Source: an uncultured Erysipelotrichaceae bacterium (GTDB taxonomy: Bacteria; Bacillota_I; Bacilli_A; Erysipelotrichales; Coprobacillaceae). Taken from it: a DNA stretch of 7,864 bases. Position 1 is the stretch's first letter. Each line of letters opens with the position of its first letter. The stretch spans positions 1 through 7,864 of the forward strand of contig ONFH01000036.1 in NCBI GenBank assembly GCA_900317015.1, in the 5' to 3' direction. This document shows positions 6,852-7,864 of this stretch, piece after piece. A program made the position numbers and the translations under genes. The notes under the pieces were generated by a model that made no database searches, was not told where the DNA came from, and saw only the letters and a program-made list of their open reading frames with translations.

Positions 6852-6941
6852 ATGAATCGTAGATGGTTTGTTAAATTCTTAGTAGCAATCATTGTGGTCA
6901 GTATGGTCATTCCACTGATCGGCTACTTTGCCTTTGGTTAG
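6852..6941 (+). CDS. 29-residue single-span membrane miniprotein
   Basis: A complete small frame runs from ATG 6852 to TAG 6939-6941. GGAG at 6841-6844 lies 7 bases upstream, an ideal spacing. The peptide begins with basic residues (MNRRWFVKF) and continues as one hydrophobic span of about 19 residues (LVAIIVVSMVIPLIGYFAF), ending in Gly. This predicts a single inner-membrane helix with the N-terminus in the cytoplasm. The stop overlaps the AGGAG ribosome binding site of hslO, suggesting coupled expression. I do not recognise the family with certainty. The architecture recalls Firmicutes miniproteins such as the stressosome anchor Prli42 and DUF4044-type peptides, and an FtsH-interacting role (as for SpoVM) is conceivable from position alone. 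Both are inference. Confidence 0.72.
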   Translation: MNRRWFVKFLVAIIVVSMVIPLIGYFAFG

Positions 6942-6951
6942 GAGTATGCAT

Positions 6952-7830
6952 ATGAAAGATTATTTAGTACGTGGTTTAGTCAATAAATATAATTGTCGTA
7001 TCTTTGCCTGCACGACAAAGAACTTAGTCAATGTGGCCAGAGAAAAACATGGCTTATGGCCATGCGCCAGTGCTGCCCTTGGCAGAACGATGTCTGTCAC
7101 ATTAATGATGGGGGCGATGAGCAAGACACAGGATAAGCTCACTGTCTCTTTAAATGGCGGCGGTCCTATTGGTACAGTCTTATGTACCACTCATTCCGAT
7201 GGTAAGATCAAAGGTTTCGTTGGTGATCCTCATGTTCATTATGTTTATAATGATTCCGGCAAGCTGGCCGTTGGTATGTGCGTCGGGACAAATGGTTATT
7301 TACAGGTCATCCGTGATATGGGCTTAAAAGAACCGATCACTTCTCAGGTCCCACTACAGACCGGCGAAATTGGTGATGATTTTGCTTACTATTTCATGGT
7401 CAGTGAACAGGTTCCTTCCGTTGTCGATGTTGGTGTTCTTGTCGACCAGGATACGACTGTTAAATCTGCTGGCGGTTTTATCATCCAGTTATTACCAGAA
7501 GCAACAGATGATGACATTACTTTCATTGAAAATAAAATGAAAGATTTCCCAGCCATTTCAAAACTTTTAGCTGATGGAAAGACACCAGAAGAGATCATGC
7601 AGATGATCTTTGGCGATGATGTTGAATTCTTAGGAACACAGGATCTGTCTTTTGAGTGTGACTGTTCAAAAGAAAAGTTATCTGGCGCTTTAACAACGAT
7701 TCCTGATGATCAGTTAGATGATATGATCAAAGAAGATCACGGTGCAGATATTACATGTCAGTTCTGTGGTAAACATTATCACTTTACTGAAGATGATCTG
7801 AAGGAGATCAAAGCTAATAAACACGCTTAA
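6952..7830 (+). CDS. hslO: Redox-regulated holdase chaperone Hsp33
   Basis: Hsp33 is a cytosolic chaperone that is inactive while its four C-terminal cysteines hold zinc; oxidation releases the zinc and unfolds the switch region, which then binds unfolding proteins. The product is 292 residues, as expected. The N-terminal fold shows the family motif LWPCASAALGRTM (35-47) and then LTVSLNGGGPIGTV (63-76). The zinc site is CDC at 236-238 and CQFC at 269-272, the complete CxC...CxxC set. Other cysteines (15, 20, 38, 78, 110) lie outside it. The start is ATG 6952, with AGGAG at 6940-6944 seven bases ahead. ATG 6946 is too close to that site and TTG 6928 lies inside the miniprotein gene. It follows the 29-residue gene by 10 bases and sits downstream of ftsH, as in Bacillus. 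Confidence 0.96.
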   Translation: MKDYLVRGLVNKYNCRIFACTTKNLVNVAREKHGLWPCASAALGRTMSVTLMMGAMSKTQDKLTVSLNGGGPIGTVLCTTHSDGKIKGFVGDPHVHYVYNDSGKLAVGMCVGTNGYLQVIRDMGLKEPITSQVPLQTGEIGDDFAYYFMVSEQVPSVVDVGVLVDQDTTVKSAGGFIIQLLPEATDDDITFIENKMKDFPAISKLLADGKTPEEIMQMIFGDDVEFLGTQDLSFECDCSKEKLSGALTTIPDDQLDDMIKEDHGADITCQFCGKHYHFTEDDLKEIKANKHA

Positions 7831-7854
7831 ACATCTGTTTAAACAGATGTTTTT
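7829..7854 (+). terminator. Terminator of hslO
   Basis: A 20-base perfect palindrome ACATCTGTTTAAACAGATGT (7831-7850), extendable by A7829-A7830 with T7851-T7852, folds as a stem with a TTAA loop. The T run is 7850-7854. It begins within the hslO stop codon. The symmetry makes it potentially active on both strands, though the T tract favours the + strand. Confidence 0.82.
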
Positions 7855-7864
7855 AAATTAGAAA

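Noticed and set aside
6928..6951. Upstream TTG 6928 or ATG 6946 as the start of hslO
   Set aside because: TTG 6928 lies inside the miniprotein gene with no ribosome binding site; ATG 6946 is one base from AGGAG. ATG 6952 has seven-base spacing and matches the family N-terminus.
1..7864. CRISPR arrays, insertion sequences, phage or defence genes
   Set aside because: I see no direct-repeat array, transposase, terminal inverted repeats or integrase; the gene content is conserved housekeeping.

Overview
This is a low-GC, Gram-positive (Firmicutes/Bacillota) chromosomal segment. It carries translation and protein-quality-control housekeeping genes, all on the + strand. The AT-rich composition, strong AGGAGG-type ribosome binding sites, short intergenic gaps and tilS-hpt-ftsH-hslO order (the arrangement known from Bacillus and relatives) support this. 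The codon style and presence of an Erysipelotrichia-like gene set make a gut Erysipelotrichia/Coprobacillaceae-type organism plausible, but that rank is a guess.

Layout. Bases 2-103 are the last 33 codons of an unidentified gene, closed by an intrinsic terminator (106-130). After a gap holding a near-consensus sigma-A promoter (276-304) comes a tightly packed unit: prfA (327-1409), prmC (1409-2269, 1-nt overlap) and a GNAT acetyltransferase (2266-2760, ATGA overlap). A small terminator-like hairpin (2761-2784) separates these from tilS (2804-4036), whose stop codon lies inside the stem of its own terminator (4022-4047). A 235-nt non-coding gap with small hairpins and an extended -10 element leads into hpt (4283-4816) and ftsH (4831-6801). 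A strong, A-tract/U-tract-flanked terminator (6803-6825) follows. Downstream are a 29-residue single-membrane-span miniprotein (6852-6941) and hslO (6952-7830), and then a final terminator (7829-7854).

How the genes work together. PrfA (RF1) ends translation at UAA/UAG, and PrmC methylates the GGQ glutamine of release factors, so these two are enzyme and substrate encoded side by side. The GNAT may add another modification to a translation protein, but its substrate cannot be read from sequence. TilS makes the lysidine that lets the CAU-anticodon tRNA-Ile read AUA. Hpt salvages hypoxanthine/guanine. FtsH is the membrane AAA+ metalloprotease and HslO (Hsp33) the redox-activated holdase, together a protein-damage response pair.

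Nothing here is a clear new defence, mobile or biosynthetic system. The most interesting unexplained items are the miniprotein wedged between ftsH and hslO, the structured-looking gap upstream of hpt, and the hairpins placed between genes where no new promoter is visible.
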